Below the pieces are notes generated by a model. The model ran no database searches and was not told the origin of the DNA. It was given only the letters and a program-made list of their open reading frames with translations. The position numbers and the translations under genes were made by a program. Positions 19,162-27,585 of a stretch of DNA of 64,000 nt are shown one piece after another. Numbering within the stretch: the first letter of the stretch is position 1; the number at the start of each line of letters is the position of its first letter. This DNA comes from Moorena sp. SIOASIH. GTDB taxonomy: Bacteria > Cyanobacteriota > Cyanobacteriia > Cyanobacteriales > Coleofasciculaceae. The stretch lies in contig NZ_JAAHIH010000005.1 in the NCBI RefSeq assembly GCF_010671925.1, positions 372,001 through 436,000 on the forward strand, given 5' to 3'.

Positions 19162-20215
19162 GCCAAAAGGGTTGATGGGAGGTAAGCCGCTGTTGGTTCA
19201 CAAAAGTACCATTGGAACTACCTACATCAATGATTTGATAGCGCACTTTGTCCTGAGGCTCTGGAATTTGGAGAATTTGGGCATGGTTGCGAGAACACAT
19301 CGCATCTTCTAACACTAGGGTGTTCGTGGGTTCTCTGCCAATGGTGAAAGGATTAGCAGACAAAACAATGATGGTACCGGATGAACGGTTTACTAAACGC
19401 CCCTTGCTTGGTGGGGTAGGATTGGAAAAAAGTACGGTTGGGGCAAGTACTGGTTGATCGCGAATCGGCAGACTAGGTGTGGCGGCTGATTCGTCTGGAA
19501 TTGTAGCCCTAGGTACTTCCTGATTGACAATGGAGTGTTTAGAGTTAGCTTCTCCACCAGGGAGGATATTGACTTGCTGGATTGGTGGTGCAGAGAGTTC
19601 TGGGCGACCAGCATTGGCAATCTGCATTTTTAGGACCGCTTCATGTTCTGCTTCCTGTCGAGCACTCATGCCTTCGACTTGACGAATTATCCCCCGTGTG
19701 TTAGGAAAGCTGATGTCACTGACTCGCACATCTTCGATGGAAAAGCCTACGCTATAGTAAACGTCAACATGGTCGAGAACGTATTGTCGGACGTCTACTC
19801 GTCCCTGATTGGTTAACTGTTCCATCCTCAGGTGACTAATTGCTACTCCTAAGCTATCTTTAACGGCACTAGTTAGGGCAGCAATGGGGTCAGATATTTC
19901 TAGGGCAACTCGTTTGGCATCTACCACTTGATACATTACATTCAAAGAGACATTGACAAGATACTGATCGCGGGATAGAAAGTCTCCTTGGGAGGTAATA
20001 GGCAAGTGCCGGAGTTTGCTGTCTACTAGGAGCAGTTCACATTTTTCTAGCCAGGGTAGGGCAAAGCTGACATGACGGCCTGGTTTCCATACCCGCACGC
20101 ACCGACCATTTTTGACAAATAAAGCGATATAGCCTGCCCCGATAAAGTCCATGCTCCACCCTGCCCAACGGTCTGGGGTCAGGGTTTGAATCAGTGGGGG
20201 TGAGTTACCAGACAT
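19103..20215 (-). CDS. SPFH/band 7-like protein with C-terminal FHA domain
   Basis: 370 residues. Residues about 20-190 resemble a slipin/SPFH core (GYIALFVKNGRCVRVWKPGRHV; LRHLPITSQGDFLSRDQYLVNVSLNVMYQV split over two strands; VEGMSARQEAEHEA helix). A low-complexity linker (about 200-275) leads to an FHA domain (about 280-370) with the GREPTN, SRNHAQI and SSNGTFVN signatures that bind phosphothreonine. There is no obvious N-terminal membrane helix, so it probably binds membranes or oligomerises through the SPFH part. Its convergence with two kinases is suggestive but they are His/Asp kinases, not Ser/Thr kinases. The combination is uncommon. Confidence 0.82.
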   Translation of the reverse strand: MSGNSPPLIQTLTPDRWAGWSMDFIGAGYIALFVKNGRCVRVWKPGRHVSFALPWLEKCELLLVDSKLRHLPITSQGDFLSRDQYLVNVSLNVMYQVVDAKRVALEISDPIAALTSAVKDSLGVAISHLRMEQLTNQGRVDVRQYVLDHVDVYYSVGFSIEDVRVSDISFPNTRGIIRQVEGMSARQEAEHEAVLKMQIANAGRPELSAPPIQQVNILPGGEANSKHSIVNQEVPRATIPDESAATPSLPIRDQPVLAPTVLFSNPTPPSKGRLVNRSSGTIIVLSANPFTIGREPTNTLVLEDAMCSRNHAQILQIPEPQDKVRYQIIDVGSSNGTFVNQQRLTSHQPFWLSAGNVIQIGNQEWTFQLP

Positions 20216-20861
20216 TAGATTTTGTTTAGAGGAGTGATGGGAGTAGTGCTTTTTTTAGCATTCCACCGACAGGATGGTCCGATGGAATACTGCCTGATCA
20301 ATAGCTAGATGTATGTGGGACAGGGATTTACTGCAATTGGCTTAATCCATTATAACGGTTTGTATAGCGCTACGCGCAAGGCAAAAGGCAAAAGGCTAAA
20401 GGCAAAAGGCTAAAGGCTAAAGGCTAAAGGCAAAAGGCAAAAGGCTAAAGGCAAAAGGCAAAAGGCTAAAGGCAAAAGGCAAAAGGCTAAAGGCAAAAGG
20501 CAAAAGGCAAAAGGCAAAAGGCTAAAGGCAAAAGGCTAAAGGCAAAAGGCTAAAGGCAAAAGGCAAAAGGCAAAAGGCAAAAGGCTAAAGGCAAAAGGCA
20601 AAAGGCAAAAGGCAAAAGGCAAAAGGCTAAAGGCAAAAGGCTAAAGGCTAAAGGCTAAAGGCTAAAGGCTAAAGGCTAAAGGCAAAAGGCAAAAGGCTAA
20701 AGTTGACTAAAAGAGCTTTTGCTGGTTGTATCAACGTCCTAACCTGAATGCGTAGTGCTATATATGAGGAAGGAAGAGGGGGAAGATCGAGAAAATAGGG
20801 AAGAGGGCTTTAGGCAGAAGTGTTGAATAGGGAGGTAGTGGTAGACCAGTAGTGATTTTAG
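20216..20861. other. Intergenic dominated by a heptamer array
   Basis: Apart from the array at 20375-20702 there is a purine-rich stretch (20765-20815). No gene identified. Confidence 0.5.
20375..20702. repeat. Long heptamer array (AAAGGCA/AAAGGCT)n
   Basis: About 47 uninterrupted 7-bp units of just two types, GGCAAAA and GGCTAAA, mixed irregularly over about 328 bp. There are no spacers, so it is not a CRISPR. It belongs to the STRR class of cyanobacterial short tandem repeats. Confidence 0.95.
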
Positions 20862-20998
20862 CTCCCGTTACCTTTACCAGAGTGTAGCCAAACCACTACA
20901 TCCAGTGTTTGTTGCTGAAGTTCTCGCCAGACTGGAGCAGCTCGTAACTTGATCGCCACATCAGCACATCTCAGTTTATCAGTTGTCTGAAGAACTAG
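20862..20998 (-). pseudogene. C-terminal gene fragment cut by an IS605-like element
   Basis: A minus-strand frame reads LQTTDKLRCADVAIKLR then AAPVWRELQQQTLDVVVWLHSGK and ends at a stop near 20862. It has the look of a conserved protein end and stops abruptly at the IS605-like end at 20999. The parent protein is not recognised. Confidence 0.45.
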
Positions 20999-21538
20999 TT
21001 GACACTCCCCGTCCTAGAAGTACGGGGATTCTTAGTTCATCGTTCGCGTAGCGTGGCCTACGGCCTTGCTGCCTTAAACCGCTATATCTCAATCATTGAC
21101 GCCGTCAAAAACTAAGCAATACCCAAACCAAAAACCCGTCAAGACCAAGAGTTCAGTTTGGTTTATAGCAGACCCAGCGGGCAATTCTCCCTAAGCGTTC
21201 GGTTACTTTTTAGAAAGTGCCTTATGAAGTCCGTTCCTCTCTCGTTTCACCTGGTTTCGGCGTGCCCCGCCGTACCGTTTTTTTTCTCAAAATGTGCAAA
21301 GCTCAGGTTCACACACCAACGGTTAATTGATGATTGGGTTTTTAAGGAGGACTTTCCCTACCCTCCGGGCATTACTACTTTAAGGTCAATAAGTTACGGG
21401 TCTCTCTCCCGGCTCAGCCATCGCCAAAGGCCACGCTACGCGAACGGTTTTTCAGCCTGTACCCTATAGCAACATTATACCAATGTACAACAAAAGTGTC
21501 AACTAAAAAGCCGTCCTAGAAGGACGGGGCTTTAAACC
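20999..21538 (-). mobile_element. Decayed IS200/IS605-like element (540 bp)
   Basis: Both ends carry hairpins with the shared core CCGTCCTAGAAG..CGGGG: at 20999-21034 (GTTGACACTCCCCGTCCTAG, then AAGTACGGGGATTC) and at 21497-21538 (GTGTCAACTAAAAAGCCGTC, then CTAGAAGGACGGGGC). The interior has no intact transposase and includes two copies of the dispersed palindromic word GTTCGCGTAGCGTGGCC. The same GTGTCAAC words flank both hairpins. It separates two gene fragments. Confidence 0.65.
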
Positions 21539-21543
21539 CAAAA

Positions 21544-21657
21544 TTCTTGGTAAATCTAGCTCAAGAAGGTTTTTCCGGTATGGCCGAAGTTTTGGAATTC
21601 TTGGCAAGTCTCCCCTCTCCTGAGGCTATTATTGCCTATAATTGGAATAAATTGTAG
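21544..21657 (+). pseudogene. C-terminal gene fragment beside the IS605-like element
   Basis: A plus-strand frame without start reads FLVNLAQEGFSGMAEVLEFL then ASLPSPEAIIAYNWNKL and a TAG stop. The SLPSPEEIIAL-like ending recurs in small cyanobacterial proteins. The 5' part is missing at the element border at 21538. Confidence 0.45.
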
Positions 21658-21688
21658 ATATTCATCCCTTTATCTTAAAATAAAAGTT

Positions 21689-21913
21689 ATGAATACTGAG
21701 TTAGCTTTATGGAAAGTCGTTATTAGTCTGCCTGAATCTCTCAAGACGGAACTATTACATTATGCCGACTATTTACGAGAAAAATATCAAAATAATACAC
21801 AATATCATCAAGAAAAGATGGAAACCACTCAGGGTTATGGTAGTTGGGCAGGTCAAATCATTATGTCAGATGATTTTGATGAACCATTAGAAGATTTGGC
21901 GGAATATATGTAA
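21689..21913 (+). CDS. DUF2281/VapB-type antitoxin
   Basis: 74 residues. N-terminal half (VVISLPESLKTELLHYADYL) is the typical amphipathic DUF2281 helix pair; the C-terminal MSDDFDEPLEDLAEYM is the toxin-binding tail commonly seen in this family. The ATG at 21689 is preferred over an earlier in-frame start that adds a non-conserved leader. It ends one base before the PIN toxin start, the usual tight antitoxin-toxin layout. As the toxin is frameshifted, the antitoxin is probably orphaned. Confidence 0.82.
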   Translation: MNTELALWKVVISLPESLKTELLHYADYLREKYQNNTQYHQEKMETTQGYGSWAGQIIMSDDFDEPLEDLAEYM

Positions 21914-21914
21914 C

Positions 21915-22300
21915 ATGAAAGCTCTTCTTGATACTCATGCTTTTCTTTGGTATTTACTAGGTGATAGCCATCTATCGATTAAAGCAAAGGCTATTATTGA
22001 TACCAAAAAAAACTTTTATTTTAGTATTGTTAGCCTTTGGGATATTTCTATTAAAATTAATATAGGTTGCAAATCTATCGACCTATTGGAGAGTTATTTC
22101 AAGAATTGCAATCTCTAAATATTAAAATTTTACCCATTCTCGATCAAGATATTGAGTTATATTCAGCACTTACTTTTCCGTCGAATCATCGCGTTCCCTT
22201 TGATAGAATGTTAATTGTTCAAGCTATCAATCACTCCCTTGTTTTGATTAGTAGAGATGTCAAGTTTGATGCTTATCCCATTCAAAGGTTATGGGATTGA
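21915..22300 (+). pseudogene. VapC-type PIN toxin, frameshifted
   Basis: The first part (21915-22118) reads MKALLDTHAFLWYLLGDSHL with the first PIN aspartate, to SIVSLWDISIKINIG; the second part continues in the +1 frame from about 22067 (YRPIGELFQELQSLNI...VPFDRMLIVQAINHSL...ISRDVKFDAYPIQ) with the later acidic residues. One frame change near 22058-22068 joins two halves of an otherwise normal toxin of about 128 residues. Unless recoded or a sequencing error, the RNase is inactive. Confidence 0.85.
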
Positions 22301-22382
22301 AATCAAGAAAAATTAATGTTGGTTTACCCTTACGGTAAGCGAGCTACGTTACCAACGGCTAGGGCTTCGCGATTGCACTTTT

Positions 22383-22617
22383 AGAATTGAGAATTAAGAA
22401 TTAAGAATTGAGAATTAAGAATTGAGAATTAAGAATTGAGAATTAAGAATTGAGACTTGAGACTTGAGACTTGAGACTTGAGACTTGAGAATTAGTTCAT
22501 TCTTCATTCTTCATTCTTCAGTCTCCATTCTTCATTCTTCAGTCTTCCTTCTCCATTCTTCAGTCTTCAGTCTTCAGTCTTCATTCTTCATTCTTCAGTC
22601 TCCATTCTCCATTCTTC
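22383..22617. repeat. Compound heptamer arrays
   Basis: Three consecutive families each with period 7: GAATTGA/GAATTAA (22383-22450), GAGACTT (22451-22492), and CATTCTT/CAGTCTT/CAGTCTC (22498-22617). Confidence 0.85.
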
Positions 22618-22621
22618 AGAT

Positions 22622-22906
22622 GTAGGGTGGGCAGTGCGTACCAAAAGGATTGTCAGGGTTTGAATTGGTATTAGCCACTGCCCACCAGACCAGTAATCTT
22701 ATTAAAAATCTAGAGAAGATGTAGGGTGGGCAGTGCGTATCAAAAGGATTGTCAGGGTTTGAATTGGTATTAGGCACTGCCCACCAGACCAGTAATCTTA
22801 TTAAAAATCTAGATAAATCATTGATAGTTAATTTGAGGTCGGTGGGTAGTGGTTAACCAACAAATTACAAGCTAATTTTATCCCTATGAAGCACTGCCCA
22901 CCCTAC
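22622..22906. repeat. MITE-like element with 16-bp inverted ends and 99-bp tandem duplication
   Basis: GTAGGGTGGGCAGTGC at 22622-22637 is the exact reverse complement of 22891-22906. Inside, a 99-bp unit beginning at 22618 is repeated once (22717-22815) with only about two differences; each unit has its own GGGCAGTGC...CACTGCCC inverted pair. No frame is coding. Confidence 0.75.
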
Positions 22907-22979
22907 GATTAATCTCTATTGTTATCAGCTTCAAAGGGTTGAAGCTTTTAATTTATTATGGCATCCGTTGATTCTCCAT

Positions 22980-24563
22980 TTATTCTGCTACAACTTCGAT
23001 AAAAGGATGATTGTTGGCCCATTCTTGAGGGTTTTCCAGCACAGTTGAGCACCAAGTTTTCATTTCTTCAATCTTTCTGCCGGAAATCTTTGGAAGGTTT
23101 TGCAAGCGATCATACCAGACTTTTATAGTTGGTAAAGTCTCTGCTCGTCTATCATTCCAATACTTGATGGTCCATCCTGCATCTTGTAGCATTTCTTTTA
23201 ACTCGGTTGATTGGATCGGATATTTGCTTTTTATAAGACTGGCAGCGATAGAGCCTCCGTTATGGCAATTCACACGCATAACAAGTTTATCTGTAAAAAG
23301 ACGTAACATCTTCAGGAATCCAATTTTATCTTTTATATGACTAAAGGATTCCAGTAGTAAAACCACATCAAAATAGCCAGGGGGCATAGTAGATTCCAAA
23401 TTGCCAAATCTAACATAAATATCTAGCTCCACTACATGTTTAAACTGTGTTTTATCATGGGTAATTCCTAAAACAGTACAATCTAAAGCAGTGCTTATCT
23501 TAGAAAGTACATTACCCCAGTCACAGCCGATCTCATAAATTTTTCCTTGTTTGGGAAGATGTAGAAAAAGATCGATAATTGCCTGATCAAAAGCTTGCTG
23601 GCTATCTTCTTTTGGATCATCTGAGCCATTTAAGAAAAAACCATAATGATTCTGCATTTTTTTCCCAAACACAAGTTGCAAAAGTTCAGCAGGATATTTA
23701 TTTGCATCTTCCACTGATTCGTTCAGACTATCGGTCACTTTAGGAACATTGTTGAGAATATGATGCTTAATATCCCTACTAATCTTGCGTGCATTTTTAA
23801 AAATATATTTTTGATATTCTTCTTCTTTTGTCGGCAAGGGCTGGCTCAATTTTGCATGGGAATATAAAGTCAAAGAAGGTATTTGCCCATTAATGTCTGT
23901 TGCGATATGCCGAATCGGGATGTCATCAATAGAAGCTCTCAGGTCTCGATTGATCCCCATATTATCTAAAACAGATGTCAATTCCGGTAATGATTTCACG
24001 CTGGGAAACCAGGGGTAGGTCAAATAAACCTGATCGATTTCATTTTGAGTATTATACCGAAGCCAAAAACCAGAAACCCTATTAAGTAATGAATTGTCCA
24101 GCAGCCTTTGTGCAGCTTCTGGTATAAAATCTTGTATGCTCAAACCATCAGATGTTTCAGGAAGAAAATGGAAATAATAATTAGATTCATCCAATAAACC
24201 ATTTTCTGACCATCTCCAACGTATATAATCAGCTTTCTTTGTTTTTGTTGCCTTGGGCTTTACATATAAACGATAATCGCTGCCTTTCTCCGTACTACTG
24301 ATACTAACACCTTGACGGCCTCCCTCTCGATGTGTTTTCTGAGCGGACAAAACCTCTTGCGGCGCATTCAGGTGTTCCAAGAAATGGTACACTGGCTGGT
24401 ATTCAGAAGAATCGTTTCCATCCTTCCAAATGATCATCCGACCATTTTTATTAATTTTTACGGGAGTCACCCTGATGGAGGTTTCAAATATTAAGTCCTC
24501 CGTATTTGGATAATATTTTTGATGCGCTGCTAAAAAAGCATTTACTTGATTGTTAATAGACAT
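22980..24563 (-). CDS. Protein with C-terminal class I SAM methyltransferase domain
   Basis: 527 residues. The N-terminal ~300 residues match no family I recognise; they are mixed alpha/beta with aromatic-rich strands (YIRWRWSENGLLDESNYYFHF). Residues about 335-440 form a class I methyltransferase: motif I as KIYEIGCDWGNVLSK and motif IV-like YFDVVLLLESFSHI, in the style of cyclopropane-fatty-acid/sterol methyltransferases. The C-terminal part (450-527) is helical. It is the last gene of a minus-strand set with the 875- and 524-residue proteins; gaps are 92 and 302 nt. A natural-product or lipid methylation role is possible but unproven. Confidence 0.7.
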   Translation of the reverse strand: MSINNQVNAFLAAHQKYYPNTEDLIFETSIRVTPVKINKNGRMIIWKDGNDSSEYQPVYHFLEHLNAPQEVLSAQKTHREGGRQGVSISSTEKGSDYRLYVKPKATKTKKADYIRWRWSENGLLDESNYYFHFLPETSDGLSIQDFIPEAAQRLLDNSLLNRVSGFWLRYNTQNEIDQVYLTYPWFPSVKSLPELTSVLDNMGINRDLRASIDDIPIRHIATDINGQIPSLTLYSHAKLSQPLPTKEEEYQKYIFKNARKISRDIKHHILNNVPKVTDSLNESVEDANKYPAELLQLVFGKKMQNHYGFFLNGSDDPKEDSQQAFDQAIIDLFLHLPKQGKIYEIGCDWGNVLSKISTALDCTVLGITHDKTQFKHVVELDIYVRFGNLESTMPPGYFDVVLLLESFSHIKDKIGFLKMLRLFTDKLVMRVNCHNGGSIAASLIKSKYPIQSTELKEMLQDAGWTIKYWNDRRAETLPTIKVWYDRLQNLPKISGRKIEEMKTWCSTVLENPQEWANNHPFIEVVAE

Positions 24564-24655
24564 AGTTTAATGCTCTGCTAATGGTTAAAATATAATCACG
24601 CCTCGGCTTGTCATACACAATATGAGCGGTTAAATGCGGACTAGTTGCACTTTGA

Positions 24656-27283
24656 TTACCAATGACTGGGGTCTAAGTAATGTACTACTTTTTTAGCGGT
24701 TTCACTGACCGTTTTGAAAGCACTACTTGTCCAACTAGAAACGGCATCGGCGGCATATCCTGCTTGTTTCAATGCAGATTCAGCCGCATCTTTACTCAGG
24801 TTATAAGTACTTTTTAGGGCATCTCCAACAACATCAGTAGCGGTTCCTAATTCATTGAAACCTTTCGCCACCTCATCTACACCATATCCTGCATAATGAC
24901 ATGCCTCTGCAATCGCTTGTGTGGAAGCATTATAAGCGCTTGACAATCCTTTTACGGTAGCATCCCCCGCTACCCCAACACCTTTCATGATCACAGCCGC
25001 ATCATTCATGCTTTCGCCGTAGACATCCTTCAATCCGGTGGCAATTACATCGGCTCCATAACCCAGGCTGTTCATGACATCAGCAGAATCCTTGGCATTC
25101 AAATTAAAGGGCGAATCCTTAAAAACAGCCATTAAGTCGTTAATGCCGGTAATGATATTCGACTTGACCCAAGTCCCAACCTTCGTCGCCAACTCTTTTC
25201 CATCATTCCAAAGGTCGCCAAATAAATTCTTGATGGTGCTTTCTATCTTATTCTCAATCTTACTAATGAGATCCGAAAGTTTTAAAATATTGACATCAAT
25301 CTCTGTAGAGGCTAGTGTGTACTGTAATCCTTCAAATAGAAACTGAATATCGGCGATAATGGCTACAGTATTACTCTTATACTGTACAGTTACATCTGTT
25401 TCTACTTCAGTTTGCAAGTGTAGATTTCCAGTGAAGGGCAATGGTATTTCTTTATCGATCCCAAAGGTGAAGCTAGCCTCACAATGTTCCCAACTCTTCA
25501 TCGTAAATGAGATGGAATCAGAAGTAATCAACCCATCTTTTTTGAGGTTGAATGTAACTCCGCTGTTGCCAATGTCAGCAACTATTTTTTCGCCGACAAC
25601 ATCCAAAAATCTGGCATCGATATCCATGTGAACGTATGGAGATGCACTAGAACTGACATGAACAACCGGTCCCCCCGCATTCACCAATGTTTTTGGAGTT
25701 CCTGAAGGTTGCTGTCGATCTGCCGATTTAGTAGCAATTTCATTATTTTTGATGGGATTACCATTTTTATCTACATTCTGAGTTACCTTTTTCCCATCTC
25801 CAGTTATACTGACTATACTTCCCAGTTTAATCGGATTACATTGGGCATCGATGGCGATACCAGTACCAAAGGTGATCTTGAACATGGCATAGAAATCAAA
25901 ACCAAAAAGATCAATAGCAGCACTGCAACCCAAGCCCATGTCTGCTAACGTCCCATCTGGTAGTACTACCGCATCTGGAGCATAATAAAAAGATAAGTCT
26001 GACAGGGAAACCGGGATGTTGATATTGGGGGAAGTATTTGTAAATATTTCCACCAGCTCATTTATGTCTAATTTGGGAACATAAAAAGAAAGGTACATGG
26101 GTTCTACCGCCTCACCCTGAATATTGAGAACGACGGCAAATTCATCGTCTTCCAGTTGTATATTCTGACTTTCCTCTCCAATATGAAATTTGCCACTAAC
26201 CCCGAAATCAAAGCCTGCAGGCTTGAAAAACATCCCCATCTCAATCCCAAATTCATCGACATGGAATCCTTTGGCAATGGGACAGGTAAACATATTTTCT
26301 GATTTCAGATCAACGGCGAAGTTTAGTTCTTCGCTGTCAAGGGTTGCTGAAAGGGTTGCGTCATAGTCTGTATCCCATAATTTAAAACTCAGATCCCCGA
26401 TTAATTCTATCAATCCGAATTTAAAGATAGGTGAATAGGACAACTTCAATTCCGGCTTGGTCAATTTGAGGCTTTTACTACTGGAAATGGGAATGTTCCA
26501 GGTTTTTGTGGTGAAATAGTAAGCAAATTCAAGATTAAGAGGAGATAAGACAATCAAACAGACCGGATCTATTTTATCGAACCAATTTGCAACATTATCC
26601 CATCCTGGTATACCCGGTATGTCAGAAAGATGAAGTGTACCCCACAAGGCAAGAGCCATTTCCTTCGTCTCGGTCTTAAAATGTACATCTTTTATGGTGA
26701 GTTCTGGAAAAAAAGGCAATGGAGCAAATCCCAGGTCATCTACCAGTTTTTCAGGGTTCGTAGATACACCCTTTTCTTTGGTTGTTAATTCTCGGTTGTA
26801 ATGGGCAATGGCCATACTGTAAGATACGTAGGTGCATTTCTTGTAATCCGTCGTACCTGCAAAAAAAGCATTGATATCGTCGATTAGCTTTGTAGCATCC
26901 TTGGCTGCAACATCCGTATCCCAGGTTTGATCAAATTGCTTAATCAGAGCATCATCCATGTGGTATAGCATGTATTGCACGAAAGCGTAAGATTGCGTCA
27001 TGCTGTCCACATCAGCTTGTGTAATTTCATAGGGGGTCTCCGGGACTTCAAAACTAAAATATTGAAAGCGAACGATGGGTGAGTCGTCTTTCTGATTGGC
27101 AACAATAAAGACTATTACGCTATCGTCACCAGGGGTATAGGGTTGAGATTTTTGAGCAGCTACCTCTATCAATTGGGTTAGTGTTCCTAGGTAGTCCAGT
27201 CCCGTTTGGGAGCCATCAGATGATGAACTATAAACAACAACTTCTTGATTGAGTTGATTATCAAAAGTTAGGGTTGTGGCCAT
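24656..27283 (-). CDS. Large protein of unknown function with helical repeat tail
   Basis: 875 residues, no signal peptide. An N-terminal domain (about 1-165) resembles that of the 524-residue neighbour: both have F-N-L near the start, F-V-x-Y, then K-x-F and an AxDATxL-x(5)-AF stretch (B residues 99-140, A residues 115-152). A long beta-rich middle (about 195-640) includes YAPDAVVLPDGTLADMGLG. The tail (about 700-860) has four-plus amphipathic helical repeats (GYGADVIATGLKDVYG, AGYGVDEVAKGFNELG, AGYAADAVSSWTSSAF), which could contact membranes. No catalytic motif is evident. It might be a secreted effector, toxin or lipid-binding protein; all of that is inference. Confidence 0.65.
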   Translation of the reverse strand: MATTLTFDNQLNQEVVVYSSSSDGSQTGLDYLGTLTQLIEVAAQKSQPYTPGDDSVIVFIVANQKDDSPIVRFQYFSFEVPETPYEITQADVDSMTQSYAFVQYMLYHMDDALIKQFDQTWDTDVAAKDATKLIDDINAFFAGTTDYKKCTYVSYSMAIAHYNRELTTKEKGVSTNPEKLVDDLGFAPLPFFPELTIKDVHFKTETKEMALALWGTLHLSDIPGIPGWDNVANWFDKIDPVCLIVLSPLNLEFAYYFTTKTWNIPISSSKSLKLTKPELKLSYSPIFKFGLIELIGDLSFKLWDTDYDATLSATLDSEELNFAVDLKSENMFTCPIAKGFHVDEFGIEMGMFFKPAGFDFGVSGKFHIGEESQNIQLEDDEFAVVLNIQGEAVEPMYLSFYVPKLDINELVEIFTNTSPNINIPVSLSDLSFYYAPDAVVLPDGTLADMGLGCSAAIDLFGFDFYAMFKITFGTGIAIDAQCNPIKLGSIVSITGDGKKVTQNVDKNGNPIKNNEIATKSADRQQPSGTPKTLVNAGGPVVHVSSSASPYVHMDIDARFLDVVGEKIVADIGNSGVTFNLKKDGLITSDSISFTMKSWEHCEASFTFGIDKEIPLPFTGNLHLQTEVETDVTVQYKSNTVAIIADIQFLFEGLQYTLASTEIDVNILKLSDLISKIENKIESTIKNLFGDLWNDGKELATKVGTWVKSNIITGINDLMAVFKDSPFNLNAKDSADVMNSLGYGADVIATGLKDVYGESMNDAAVIMKGVGVAGDATVKGLSSAYNASTQAIAEACHYAGYGVDEVAKGFNELGTATDVVGDALKSTYNLSKDAAESALKQAGYAADAVSSWTSSAFKTVSETAKKVVHYLDPSHW

Positions 27284-27394
27284 TTTGTTTATGGTTTATA
27301 TTTTTGGAATTACAGCTAAAATATGTAGGCATTTAGGCTGATCAAGGGCTTTTGCAAGACTTCTCCTGAAAAGTGTCTAGGCACTTACAGATAA

Positions 27395-27485
27395 AAAATG
27401 TCCCACCGCTAGTGTCGCTCTACCGGGGGACACCGCCATATATCTCGGTTTTGACCGGAATATTTGTAAAATGGTGGGACATTTT
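27395..27485. other. Structured 91-bp element, three-way-junction shape
   Basis: A 13-bp outer stem (AAAATGTCCCACC with GGTGGGACATTTT) closes two inner hairpins: GTGTC...GACAC (27412-27433) and CGGT-TTTG-ACCG (27446-27457). It lies between the 875- and 524-residue genes and could be a structured RNA, processing site or small palindromic mobile repeat. Confidence 0.6.
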
Positions 27486-27585
27486 ATTTCTTAGGTCTCC
27501 CCTAAACTACAGCATTTAGGAAAATTTATGCCAAGCCCGTTTGGGAGCGATCATTCTTTAATTCCAATCACGGAAGAAGTGTTGA

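Larger units (their letters stand above)
22301..22979. other. Intergenic packed with repeats
   Basis: No gene. Consists of heptamer-type arrays (22383-22617) followed by a MITE-like element (22622-22906). Confidence 0.6.

Noticed and set aside
20375..20702. CRISPR-like appearance of the heptamer array
   Set aside because: No spacers and unit length 7; a simple tandem repeat.
21158..21469. Plus-strand 103-codon frame
   Set aside because: Lies wholly inside the IS605-like element, with no transposase motifs on that strand.
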